Below are positions 48,601 to 61,970 of a DNA stretch of 64,000 nucleotides, in pieces (position 1 is the first letter of the stretch; each line of letters starts with the position of its first letter). The position numbers and the translations under genes are program-made. The notes beneath the pieces are model-generated. The model saw only the letters and a list, made by a program, of their open reading frames with translations. It was not told the DNA's origin and ran no database searches. The DNA comes from Colletes latitarsis (Eukaryota > Arthropoda > Insecta > Hymenoptera > Colletidae). The stretch is from positions 20,106,001 through 20,170,000 of the forward strand of contig NW_027488366.1 of the NCBI RefSeq assembly GCF_051014445.1, read 5' to 3'.

Positions 48601-51350
48601 TGACTGTTTCAGTGTAGTACCACATTACTACGTGATCCTAACAATAGAAAAACACAGGATCTGGCCATTCAAGTATGCGAAAAATGCGAAAGTACGGGCC
48701 AGATGAGGGCAAATCCCAGACCTAACCGAGACATAACCAGCGTTATCCTCTAAAATATTAATCGCAACCAGGTTTAATTGACTGTTTCAGTGTGGTCCCA
48801 CATTACTACTTGGTCCAAGCCAGAACATGGCCAGGATCTGGCCAACAAGTATGCGAGAAATGCGAAGGTACGAGCCAGATGAGGGCAAATCCCAGACCTA
48901 ACCGAGATATAACCGGCAATATCCTCTAAAATATTAATCGAAACTAGGTTTAATTGACTGTTTCGGTGTGGAACGTAATTATTACGTGATCCAAACCAGA
49001 AAAAACCCAGCATCTGGCCAACAAGTATGCGAAAAAAGCGAAAGTATGAGCAAGATGATTGCAAATACCAGAACTAACCCAGACATAGCCAGCGTTATCC
49101 TCTAAAATACTATTCGGAACCAGCTTCTATTGACTGTTTCAGTGTAGTACCACATTACTACGTGATACAAACCAGAAAAAGGCCAGGATCTGGCCAACAA
49201 GTATGCGAGAAATGCGAAAGTACGAACCAGATGAGGGCAAATCCCAGACCTAACCGAGACAAAACCGGCGTTATCCTCTAAAATATTAATCGCAACCAGG
49301 TTTAATTGACTGTTCAGGTGTGGAACCTCATTACTACGGGATCCAAACCAGAAAAAACCCAGCATCTGGCAAACAAGTATGCGAAAAAAGCGAAAGTATG
49401 AGCCAGATGATTGCGAATACCAGAGCTAACCCAGACATAACCAGCGTTATCCTCTAAAACACTAATCGGAACCAGCTTTTATTGACCGTTTCAGTGAGGT
49501 ACCTCATTACTACGTGGTCCAAACCAGAAAAAACCCAGGATCTGGCCAACAAGTATGCGAAAAATGCGAAAGTACGGGCCAGATGAGGGCCAATCCCAGA
49601 CCTAACCGAGACATAACCAGCGTTGTCCTCTAAAATACTATTCGGAACTAGCTTCTATTGACTGTTTCAGTGTGGTACCACATTACTACGTGATCCAAAC
49701 CAGAAAAAGCCCAGGATCTGGCCAACAAGTATGCGAAAAATGCGAAAGTACGGGCCAGATGAGGGCCAATCCCAGACCTAACCGAGACATAACCAGCGTT
49801 GTCCTCTAAAATACTATTCGGAACTAGCTTCTATTGACTGTTTCAGTGTGGTACCACATTACTACGTGATACAAACCAGAATAAGGCCAGGATATGGCCA
49901 ACAAGTATGCGAAAAATGCGCAGGTACGAGCCAGATGAGGGCAAATCCCGGATCTAACCAAGATATAACCGGCGTTATCCTCTAACATATTAATCGAAAC
50001 CAGGTTTAATTGGCTGTTTCGGTGTGGAACGTCATTATTACGGGATCCAAAACAGAAAAAACCCAGCATCTGGCCAACAAATATGCGAAAAACGCGAAAG
50101 TATGGGCCAGATGATTGCAAATACCAGAACTAACCCAGACATAGCCAGCGTTATCCTCTAAAATACTATTCGGAACCAGCTTCTATTGACTGTTTCAGTG
50201 TGGTACCACATAACTACGTGATCCAAATCAGCAAAAAGCCTAGGATCTGGCCAACAAGAATGCAAAAATGCGAAAGTACGGGCCAGATGAGGGCAAATCC
50301 CAGACCTAACCGAGATATAACCGGCGTTATCCTCTAAAATATTAATCGCAACCAGGTTTAATTGACTGTTTCGGTGTGGAACCTCATTACTACGGGATCC
50401 TAACCAGAAAAAACCCAGTATCTGGCCAATAAATATGCGAAAAACGCGAAAGTATGGGCCAGATGATTGCAAATACCAGAACTAACCCAGACATAGCCAG
50501 CGTTATCCTCTAAAATACTATTCGGAACCAGCTTCTATTGACTGTTTCAGTGTGGTACCACATTACTACGTGATACAAACCAGGAATAGGCCAGGATCTG
50601 GCCATCAAGTATGCGAGAAATGCGAAGGTACGAGCCAGATGAGGGCAAATCCCAGACCTAACCGAGATATAACCGGCAATATCCTCTAAAATATTAATCG
50701 AAACTAGGTTTAATTGACTGTTTCGGTGTGGAACGTAATTATTACGTGATCCAAACCAGAAAAAACCCAGCATCTGGCCAACAAGTATGCGAAAAACGCG
50801 AAAGTATGAGCCAGATGATTGCAAATACCAGAACTAACGCGGGAATAGCCAGCGTTGTCCTCTAAAATACTATTCGGGTCCAGCTTTTATTGACTGTTTT
50901 AGTGTGGTACCACATTACTACGTGATCCAAACCAGAAAAAGCCCAGAATCTGGCCAACATGTACGCGAAAAATGCGAAGGTACGAGCCAGATGATTGCAA
51001 ATACCAGAACTAACCGAGACATAACCTGCGTCATCCTCTAAAATTTTAATCGCAACCAGGTTTAATTGACTGTTTCAGTGTAGTACCACATTACTACGTG
51101 ATCCTAACAATAGAAAAACACAGGATCTGGCCATTCAAGTATGCGAAAAATGCGAAAGTACGGGCCAGATGAGGGCAAATCCCAGACCTAACCGAGACAT
51201 AACCAGCGTTATCCTCTAAAATATTAATCGCAACCAGGTTTAATTGACTGTTTCAGTGTGGTCCCACATTACTACTTGGTCCAAGCCAGAACAAGGCCAG
51301 GATCTGGCCAACAAGTATGCGAGAAATGCGAAGGTACGAGCCAGATGAGG

Positions 51351-54300
51351 GCAAATCCCAGATCTAACCGAGATATAACCGGCAATATCCTCTAAAATAT
51401 TAATCGAAACTAGGTTTAATTGACTGTTTCGGTGTGGAACGTAATTATTACGTCATCCAAACCAGAAAAAACCCAGCATCTGGCCAACAAGTATGCGAAA
51501 AAAGCGAAAGTATGTGCAAGATGATTGCAAATACCAGAACTAACCGAGACATAGCCAGCGTTATCCTCTAAAATACTATTCGGAACCAGCTTCTATTGAC
51601 TGTTTCAGTGTAGTACCACATTACTACGTGATACAAACCAGAAAAAGGCCAGGATCTGGCCAACAAGTATGCGAGAAATGCGAAAGTACGAACCAAATGA
51701 GGGCAAATCCCAGACCTAACCGAGACATAACCGGCGTTATCCTCTAAAATATTAATCGCAACCAGGTTTAATTGACTGTTCAGGTGTGGAACCTCATTAC
51801 TACGGGATCCAAACCAGAAAAAACCCAGCATCTGGCAAACAAGTATGCGAAAGAAGCGAAAGTATGAGCCAGATGATTGCGAATACCAGAACTAACCCAG
51901 ACATAACCAGCGTTATCCTCTAAAACACTAATCGGAACCAGCTTTTATTGACCGTTTCAGTGAGGTACCTCATTACTACGTGGTCCAAACCAGAAAAAAC
52001 CCAGGATCTGGCCAACAAGTATGCGAAAAATGCGAAAGTACGGGCCAGATGAGGGCCAATCCCAGACCTAACCGAGACATAACCAGCGTTGTCCTCTAAA
52101 ATACTATTCGGAACTAGCTTCTATTGACTGTTTCAGTGTGGTACCACATTACTACGTGATCCAAACCAGAAAAAGCCCAGGATCTGGCCAACAAGTATGC
52201 GAAAAATGCGAAAGTACGGGCCAGATGAGGGCCAATCCCAGACCTAACCGAGACATAACCAGCGTTGTCCTCTAAAATACTATTCGGAACTAGCTTCTAT
52301 TGACTGTTTCAGTGTGGTACCACATTACTACGTGATACAAACCAGAAAAAGCCCAGGATCTGGCCAACAAGTATGCGAAAATGCGAAAGTACGAGCCAGA
52401 TGAGGGCACATCCCAGACCTAACCAAGACATAACCGGCGTTATCCTCTAAAATATTAGTCGCAACCAGCTTTTATTGACTGTTTCAGTGTGGTACCACAT
52501 TACTGCGTGATCCAAACCAGAAAAAGCCCAGGATCTGGCCAACAAGTATGCGAAAAATGCGAAAGTACGGGCCAGATGAGGGCAAATCCCAGACCTAACC
52601 GAGACATAACCAGCGTGATCCTCTAAAATACTATTCGGAACTAGCTTCTATTGACTGGTTCAGTGTGGTACCACATTACTACGTGATACAAACCAGAAAA
52701 AGCCCAGGATCTGGCCAACAAGTATGCGAAAAATGCGAAAGTACGAGCCAGATGGGGGCAAATCCCAGACCTAACCGAGACATAACCGGCGTTATCCTCT
52801 AAAATATTAATCGCAACCAGGTTTAATTGACTGTTTCGGTGTGGAACCTCATTACTACGGGATCCAAACCAGAAAAAACCCAGGATCTTGCCAACAAATA
52901 TGCGAAAAACGCGAAAGTATGGGCCAGATGATTGCAAATACCAGAACTAACCCAGACATAGCCAGCGTTATCCTCTAAAATACTATTCGGAACCAGCTTC
53001 TATTGACTGTTTCAGTGTGGTACCACATTACTACGTGATCCAAATCAGCAAAAAGCCTAGGATCTGGCCAACAAGAATGCAAAAATGCGAAACTACGGGC
53101 CAGGTGAGGGCAAATCCCAGACCTAACCGAGACATAACCAGCGTTATCCTCTAAAATATTAATCGCAACCAGGTTTAATTGACTGCTTCGGTGTAGTACC
53201 GCATTACTACGTGATACAAACCAGAAAAAGGCCAGGATCTTGCCAATAAGTAAGCGAAAATTGCGAAAGTACGAGCCAGATGAGGGCAAATCCCAGACCT
53301 AACCGAGAAATAACCGGAGATATCCTCTAAAATATTAATCGAAACCAGGTTTAATTGACTGTTTCAGTGTGGTCCCACATTACTACGTGATCCAAAGCAG
53401 AAGAAGCCCAGGATCTGGCCAGCAAGTATGCGGAAAATGCGAAAGTACGAGCCGGATGAGGGCAAATCCCAGACCTAACCGAGACATAACCGGCGTTATC
53501 CTCTAAAATATTAATCGCAACCAGGTTTAATTGACTGTTTCGGTGTGGAACCTCGTTACTACGGGATCCTAACCAGAAAAAACCCAGGATCTGGCCAACA
53601 AATATGCGAGAAATGCGAAAGTACGAGCCAGATGAGGGCAAATCCCAGCCCTAACCGAGACATAACCGGCTTTATCCTCTAAAATATTAGTCGCAACCAG
53701 GTTTAATTGACTGTTTCAGTGTGGTACCACATTACTACGTGATCCTAACAATAGAAAAACACAGGATCTGGCCATTCAAGTATGCGAAAAATGCGAAAGT
53801 ACTGGCCAGATGAGGGGAAATCCCAGACCTAACCGAGATATAACCGGCAATATCCTCTAAAATATTAATCGAATCCGGGTTTAATTGACTGCTTCGGTGC
53901 GGTATGCCATTATTACGGGATACAAACCAGGAAAAACCCAGGATCTGGTCAACAAGTATGCGAAAAATGCGAAAGTTCGAGCCAGATGAGGACAAATCCC
54001 AGACCTAACCGAGACATAACCGGCGTTATCCTCTAAAATATTAATCGCAACCAGGTTTAATTGACTGTTTCAGTGTGGTCCCACATTACTACTACGATCC
54101 TAACCAGAAAAAACCCAGGATCTGGCCAACATATATGCGAAAAACGCGAAAGTATGAGCCAGATGATTGCAAATACCATTACTAACCCAGACATAGCCAG
54201 CGTTATCCTCTAAAATACTATTCGGAACCAGCTTTTATTGACTGTTTCAGTGTGGTACCACAATACTACGTGATCCTAACAATAGAAGAACACAGGATCT

Positions 54301-57300
54301 GGCCATTCAAGTATACGAAAAATGCGAAAGTGCGGGCCAGATGAGGGCAAATCCCAGACCTAACCGAGATATAACCGGCACTATCCTCTAAAATATTAAT
54401 AGAAACCAGGTTTAATTGACTGTTTCGGTGTGGAATGTCATTATTACGGGATCCAAACCAGGAAAATCCTAGGATCTGGCCAACAAGTATGCGAAAAATG
54501 CGAAAGTACGAGCCAGATGAGGGCAAATCCCAGACCTAACCGAAACATAACCAGCGTTATCCTCTAAAATACTAATCGGGACCAACTTTTATTGACTGTC
54601 TCAGTGTGGTACCACATTACTATGTGATCCGAACCAGAAAAAGCCCAGGATCTGGCCAACAAGTATGCGAGAAATGCGATTGGTACGAGACAGATGAGGG
54701 CAAATCCCAGCCCTAACCGAGACATAACCGGCGTTATCCTCTAAAATATTATTCGCAACCAGGTTTAATTGACTGTTTCGGTGTGGCACCTCATTACTAC
54801 GGAATCCAAACCAGAAAAAACCCAGGATCTGGCCAACACATATGAGAAAAACGCGAAAGCATGAGCCAGATGATTGCAAATACCAGAACTAACCCAGACA
54901 TAACCAGCGTTATCCTCTAAAACTCTAATCGGAACCAGCTTTTACTGACTGTTTCAGTGAGGTACCTCATTACTACGTGGTCCAAACCAGAAAAAACCCA
55001 GGATCTGGCCAACAAGTATGCGAAAAATGCGAAAGTACGGGCCAGATGAGGGCCAATCCCAGATCTAACCGAGATATAACCGGCAATATCCTCTAAAATA
55101 TTAATCGAAACTAGGTTTAATTGACTGTTTCGGTGTGGAACGTAATTATTACGTCATCCAAACCAGAAAAAACCCAGCATCTGGCCAACAAGTATGCGAA
55201 AAAAGCGAAAGTATGTGCAAGATGATTGCAAATACCAGAACTAACCGAGACATAGCCAGCGTTATCCTCTAAAATACTATTCGGAACCAGCTTCTATTGA
55301 CTGTTTCAGTGTAGTACCACATTACTACGTGATACAAACCAGAAAAAGGCCAGGATCTGGCCAACAAGTATGCGAGAAATGCGAAAGTACGAACCAAATG
55401 AGGGCAAATCCCAGACCTAACCGAGACATAACCGGCGTTATCCTCTAAAATATTAATCGCAACCAGGTTTAATTGACTGTTCAGGTGTGGAACCTCATTA
55501 CTACGGGATCCAAACCAGAAAAAACCCAGCATCTGGCAAACAAGTATGCGAAAGAAGCGAAAGTATGAGCCAGATGATTGCGAATACCAGAACTAACCCA
55601 GACATAACCAGCGTTATCCTCTAAAACACTAATCGGAACCAGCTTTTATTGACCGTTTCAGTGAGGTACCTCATTACTACGTGGTCCAAACCAGAAAAAA
55701 CCCAGGATCTGGCCAACAAGTATGCGAAAAATGCGAAAGTACGGGCCAGATGAGGGCCAATCCCAGACCTAACCGAGACATAACCAGCGTTGTCCTCTAA
55801 AATACTATTCGGAACTAGCTTCTATTGACTGTTTCAGTGTGGTACCACATTACTACGTGATCCAAACCAGAAAAAGCCCAGGATCTGGCCAACAAGTATG
55901 CGAAAAATGCGAAAGTACGGGCCAGATGAGGGCCAATCCCAGACCTAACCGAGACATAACCAGCGTTGTCCTCTAAAATACTATTCGGAACTAGCTTCTA
56001 TTGACTGTTTCAGTGTGGTACCACATTACTACGTGATACAAACCAGAAAAAGCCCAGGATCTGGCCAACAAGTATGCGAAAATGCGAAAGTACGAGCCAG
56101 ATGAGGGCACATCCCAGACCTAACCAAGACATAACCGGCGTTATCCTCTAAAATATTAATCGCAACCAGCTTTTATTGACTGTTTCAGTGTGGTACCACA
56201 TTACTGCGTGATCCAAACCAGAAAAAGCCCAGGATCTGGCCAACAAGTATGCGAAAAATGCGAAAGTACGGGCCAGATGAGGGCAAATCCCAGACCTAAC
56301 CGAGACATAACCAGCGTGATCCTCTAAAATACTATTCGGAACTAGCTTCTATTGACTGGTTCAGTGTGGTACCACATTACTACGTGATACAAACCAGAAA
56401 AAGCCCAGGATCTGGCCAACAAGTATGCGAAAAATGCGAAAGTACGAGCCAGATGGGGGCAAATCCCAGACCTAACCGAGACATAACCGGCGTTATCCTC
56501 TAAAATATTAATCGCAACCAGGTTTAATTGACTGTTTCGGTGTGGAACCTCATTACTACGGGATCCAAACCAGAAAAAACCCAGGATCTTGCCAACAAAT
56601 ATGCGAAAAACGCGAAAGTATGGGCCAGATGATTGCAAATACCAGAACTAACCCAGACATAGCCAGCGTTATCCTCTAAAATACTATTCGGAACCAGCTT
56701 CTATTGACTGTTTCAGTGTGGTACCACATTACTACGTGATCCAAATCAGCAAAAAGCCTAGGATCTGGCCAACAAGAATGCAAAAATGCGAAACTACGGG
56801 CCAGGTGAGGGCAAATCCCAGACCTAACCGAGACATAACCAGCGTTATCCTCTAAAATATTAATCGCAACCAGGTTTAATTGACTGCTTCGGTGTAGTAC
56901 CGCATTACTACGTGATACAAACCAGAAAAAGGCCAGGATCTTGCCAATAAGTAAGCGAAAATTGCGAAAGTACGAGCCAGATGAGGGCAAATCCCAGACC
57001 TAACCGAGAAATAACCGGAGATATCCTCTAAAATATTAATCGAAACCAGGTTTAATTGACTGTTTCAGTGTGGTCCCACATTACTACGTGATCCAAAGCA
57101 GAAGAAGCCCAGGATCTGGCCAGCAAGTATGCGGAAAATGCGAAAGTACGAGCCGGATGAGGGCAAATCCCAGACCTAACCGAGACATAACCGGCGTTAT
57201 CCTCTAAAATATTAATCGCAACCAGGTTTAATTGACTGTTTCGGTGTGGAACCTCGTTACTACGGGATCCTAACCAGAAAAAACCCAGGATCTGGCCAAC

Positions 57301-58690
57301 AAATATGCGAGAAATGCGAAAGTACGAGCCAGATGAGGGCAAATCCCAGCCCTAACCGAGACATAACCGGCTTTATCCTCTAAAATATTAGTCGCAACCA
57401 GGTTTAATTGACTGTTTCAGTGTGGTACCACATTACTACGTGATCCTAACAATAGAAAAACACAGGATCTGGCCATTCAAGTATGCGAAAAATGCGAAAG
57501 TACTGGCCAGATGAGGGGAAATCCCAGACCTAACCGAGATATAACCGGCAATATCCTCTAAAATATTAATCGAATCCGGGTTTAATTGACTGCTTCGGTG
57601 CGGTATGCCATTATTACGGGATACAAACCAGGAAAAACCCAGGATCTGGTCAACAAGTATGCGAAAAATGCGAAAGTTCGAGCCAGATGAGGACAAATCC
57701 CAGACCTAACCGAGACATAACCGGCGTTATCCTCTAAAATATTAATCGCAACCAGGTTTAATTGACTGTTTCAGTGTGGTCCCACATTACTACTACGATC
57801 CTAACCAGAAAAAACCCAGGATCTGGCCAACATATATGCGAAAAACGCGAAAGTATGAGCCAGATGATTGCAAATACCATTACTAACCCAGACATAGCCA
57901 GCGTTATCCTCTAAAATACTATTCGGAACCAGCTTTTATTGACTGTTTCAGTGTGGTACCACAATACTACGTGATCCTAACAATAGAAGAACACAGGATC
58001 TGGCCATTCAAGTATACGAAAAATGCGAAAGTGCGGGCCAGATGAGGGCAAATCCCAGACCTAACCGAGATATAACCGGCACTATCCTCTAAAATATTAA
58101 TAGAAACCAGGTTTAATTGACTGTTTCGGTGTGGAATGTCATTATTACGGGATCCAAACCAGGAAAATCCTAGGATCTGGCCAACAAGTATGCGAAAAAT
58201 GCGAAAGTACGAGCCAGATGAGGGCAAATCCCAGACCTAACCGAAACATAACCAGCGTTATCCTCTAAAATACTAATCGGGACCAACTTTTATTGACTGT
58301 CTCAGTGTGGTACCACATTACTATGTGATCCGAACCAGAAAAAGCCCAGGATCTGGCCAACAAGTATGCGAGAAATGCGATTGGTACGAGACAGATGAGG
58401 GCAAATCCCAGCCCTAACCGAGACATAACCGGCGTTATCCTCTAAAATATTATTCGCAACCAGGTTTAATTGACTGTTTCGGTGTGGCACCTCATTACTA
58501 CGGAATCCAAACCAGAAAAAACCCAGGATCTGGCCAACACATATGAGAAAAACGCGAAAGCATGAGCCAGATGATTGCAAATACCAGAACTAACCCAGAC
58601 ATAACCAGCGTTATCCTCTAAAACTCTAATCGGAACCAGCTTTTATTGACTGTTTCAGTGAGGTACCTCATTACTACGTTGTCCAAACCA
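51351..58690. repeat. 3,701-bp tandem duplication of satellite
   Basis: About 51,351-55,050 recurs at about 55,051-58,690. The join near 55,050 is a hybrid monomer in which gatgagggccaatcccag runs into gatctaaccgagatataacc. The unit is 21 monomers plus 5 bp. It includes unusual monomers with gatcctaacaatagaa and ccattcaagt, and one with agacagatgagg, so the copy is easy to recognise. The last half monomer before 58,690 has begun to differ. No gene is seen. Confidence 0.85.
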
Positions 58691-58754
58691 GAAAAAACCC
58701 AGCATCTGGCCAACAAGTATGCGAAAAAAGCGAAAGTATGAGCAAGATGATTGC

Positions 58755-61700
58755 AAATACCAGAACTAACCAGACATAGCCAGCGTTATCCTCTAGAATA
58801 CTATTCGGAACCGGCATCTATTGACTGTTTCAGTGTGGTACCACATTACTACGTGATACAAACCAGGAATAGGCCAGGATCTGGCCATCAAGTATGCGAG
58901 AAATGCGAAGGTACGAGCCAGATGAGGGCAAATCCCAGACCTAACCGAGATATAACCGGCAATATCCTCTAAAATATTAATCGAAACTAGGTTTAATTGA
59001 CTGTTTCGGTGTGGAACGTAATTATTACGTGATCCAAACCAGAAAAAACCCAGCATCTGGCCAACAAGTATGCGAAAAACGCGAAAGTATGAGCCAGATG
59101 ATTGCAAATACCAGAACTAACGCGGGAATAGCCAGCGTTGTCCTCTAAAATACTATTCGGGTCCAGCTTTTATTGACTGTTTTAGTGTGGTACCACATTA
59201 CTACGTGATCCAAACCAGAAAAAGCCCAGAATCTGGCCAACATGTACGCGAAAAATGCGAAGGTACGAGCCAGATGACTGCAAATACCAGAACTAACCGA
59301 GACATAACCTGCGTCATCCTCTAAAATTTTAATCGCAACCAGGTTTAATTGACTGTTTCAGTGTAGTACCACATTACTACGTGATCCTAACAATAGAAAA
59401 ACACAGGATCTGGCCATTCAAGTATGCGAAAAATGCGAAAGTACGGGCCAGATGAGGGCAAATCCCAGACCTAACCGAGACATAACCAGCGTTATCCTCT
59501 AAAATATTAATCGCAACCAGGTTTAATTGACTGTTTCAGTGTGGTCCCACATTACTACTTGGTCCAAGCCAGAACAAGGCCAGGATCTGGCCAACAAGTA
59601 TGCGAGAAATGCGAAGGTACGAGCCAGATGAGGGCAAATCCCAGATCTAACCGAGATATAACCGGCAATATCCTCTAAAATATTAATCGAAACTAGGTTT
59701 AATTGACTGTTTCGGTGTGGAACGTAATTATTACGTCATCCAAACCAGAAAAAACCCAGCATCTGGCCAACAAGTATGCGAAAAAAGCGAAAGTATGTGC
59801 AAGATGATTGCAAATACCAGAACTAACCCAGACATAGCCAGCGTTATCCTCTAAAATACTATTCGGAACCAGCTTCTATTGACTGTTTCAGTGTAGTACC
59901 ACATTACTACGTGATACAAACCAGAAAAAGGCCAGGATCTGGCCAACAAGTATGCGAGAAATGCGAAAGTACGAACCAAATGAGGGCAAATCCCAGACCT
60001 AACCGAGACATAACCGGCGTTATCCTCTAAAATATTAATCGCAACCAGGTTTAATTGACTGTTCAGGTGTGGAACCTCATTACTACGGGATCCAAACCAG
60101 AAAAAACCCAGCATCTGGCAAACAAGTATGCGAAAGAAGCGAAAGTATGAGCCAGATGATTGCGAATACCAGAACTAACCCAGACATAACCAGCGTTATC
60201 CTCTAAAACACTAATCGGAACCAGCTTTTATTGACCGTTTCAGTGAGGTACCTCATTACTACGTGGTCCAAACCAGAAAAAACCCAGGATCTGGCCAACA
60301 AGTATGCGAAAAATGCGAAAGTACGGGCCAGATGAGGGCCAATCCCAGACCTAACCGAGACATAACCAGCGTTGTCCTCTAAAATACTATTCGGAACTAG
60401 CTTCTATTGACTGTTTCAGTGTGGTACCACATTACTACGTGATCCAAACCAGAAAAAGCCCAGGATCTGGCCAACAAGTATGCGAAAAATGCGAAAGTAC
60501 GGGCCAGATGAGGGCCAATCCCAGACCTAACCGAGACATAACCAGCGTTGTCCTCTAAAATACTATTCGGAACTAGCTTCTATTGACTGTTTCAGTGTGG
60601 TACCACATTACTACGTGATACAAACCAGAAAAAGCCCAGGATCTGGCCAACAAGTATGCGAAAATGCGAAAGTACGAGCCAGATGAGGGCACATCCCAGA
60701 CCTAACCAAGACATAACCGGCGTTATCCTCTAAAATATTAATCGCAACCAGCTTTTATTGACTGTTTCAGTGTGGTACCACATTACTGCGTGATCCAAAC
60801 CAGAAAAAGCCCAGGATCTGGCCAACAAGTATGCGAAAAATGCGAAAGTACGGGCCAGATGAGGGCAAATCCCAGACCTAACCGAGACATAACCAGCGTG
60901 ATCCTCTAAAATACTATTCGGAACTAGCTTCTATTGACTGGTTCAGTGTGGTACCACATTACTACGTGATACAAACCAGAAAAAGCCCAGGATCTGGCCA
61001 ACAAGTATGCGAAAAATGCGAAAGTACGAGCCAGATGGGGGCAAATCCCAGACCTAACCGAGACATAACCGGCGTTATCCTCTAAAATATTAATCGCAAC
61101 CAGGTTTAATTGACTGTTTCGGTGTGGAACCTCATTACTACGGGATCCAAACCAGAAAAAACCCAGGATCTTGCCAACAAATATGCGAAAAACGCGAAAG
61201 TATGGGCCAGATGATTGCAAATACCAGAACTAACCCAGACATAGCCAGCGTTATCCTCTAAAATACTATTCGGAACCAGCTTCTATTGACTGTTTCAGTG
61301 TGGTACCACATTACTACGTGATCCAAATCAGCAAAAAGCCTAGGATCTGGCCAACAAGAATGCAAAAATGCGAAACTACGGGCCAGGTGAGGGCAAATCC
61401 CAGACCTAACCGAGACATAACCAGCGTTATCCTCTAAAATATTAATCGCAACCAGGTTTAATTGACTGCTTCGGTGTAGTACCGCATTACTACGTGATAC
61501 AAACCAGAAAAAGGCCAGGATCTTGCCAATAAGTAAGCGAAAATTGCGAAAGTACGAGCCAGATGAGGGCAAATCCCAGACCTAACCGAGAAATAACCGG
61601 AGATATCCTCTAAAATATTAATCGAAACCAGGTTTAATTGACTGTTTCAGTGTGGTCCCACATTACTACGTGATCCAAAGCAGAAGAAGCCCAGGATCTG

Positions 61701-61970
61701 GCCAGCAAGTATGCGGAAAATGCGAAAGTACGAGCCGGATGAGGGCAAATCCCAGACCTAACCGAGACATAACCGGCGTTATCCTCTAAAATATTAATCG
61801 CAACCAGGTTTAATTGACTGCTTCGGTGTGGAACCTCGTTACTACGGGATCCTAACCAGAAAAAACCCAGGATCTGGCCAACAAATATGCGAGAAATGCG
61901 AAAGTACGAGCCAGATGAGGGCAAATCCCAGCCCTAACCGAGACATAACCGGCTTTATCCTCTAAAATAT
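58755..61970. repeat. Copy of about 50.47-53.69 kb at an offset of 8,283 bp
   Basis: The segment matches the left part of the preceding duplication and its upstream flank, including ggaataggccaggatctgg, the acgcgggaatagcc variant and the monomer with the shortened run tatgcgaaaatgcg. The match ends near 61,970, where 53.69 kb has ttagtcgcaaccaggtttaa and this copy has ttaatcgcaaccgggatta. Confidence 0.83.

Larger units (their letters stand above)
25212..51350. repeat. 176-bp satellite array, central segment
   Basis: A/B/C monomers in the same orientation as to the left of the element, with no gene. Up to about 36.69 kb it replays the left-hand array in pieces: 25.2-26.2 kb matches 3.9-4.9 kb (offset 21,293), 26.4-27.05 matches 5.45-6.1 (20,941), 27.07-29.0 matches 7.54-9.5 (19,533), and 32.2-36.69 matches 7.9-12.4 (24,286). 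Beyond it, 35.2-38.57 kb recurs at 40.3-43.67 kb (offset 5,103), and 38.2-39.9 kb at 45.2-46.9 kb (offset 7,039). Near 36.69 kb the array continues as ordinary monomers where the left copy enters the divergent island. Confidence 0.93.
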
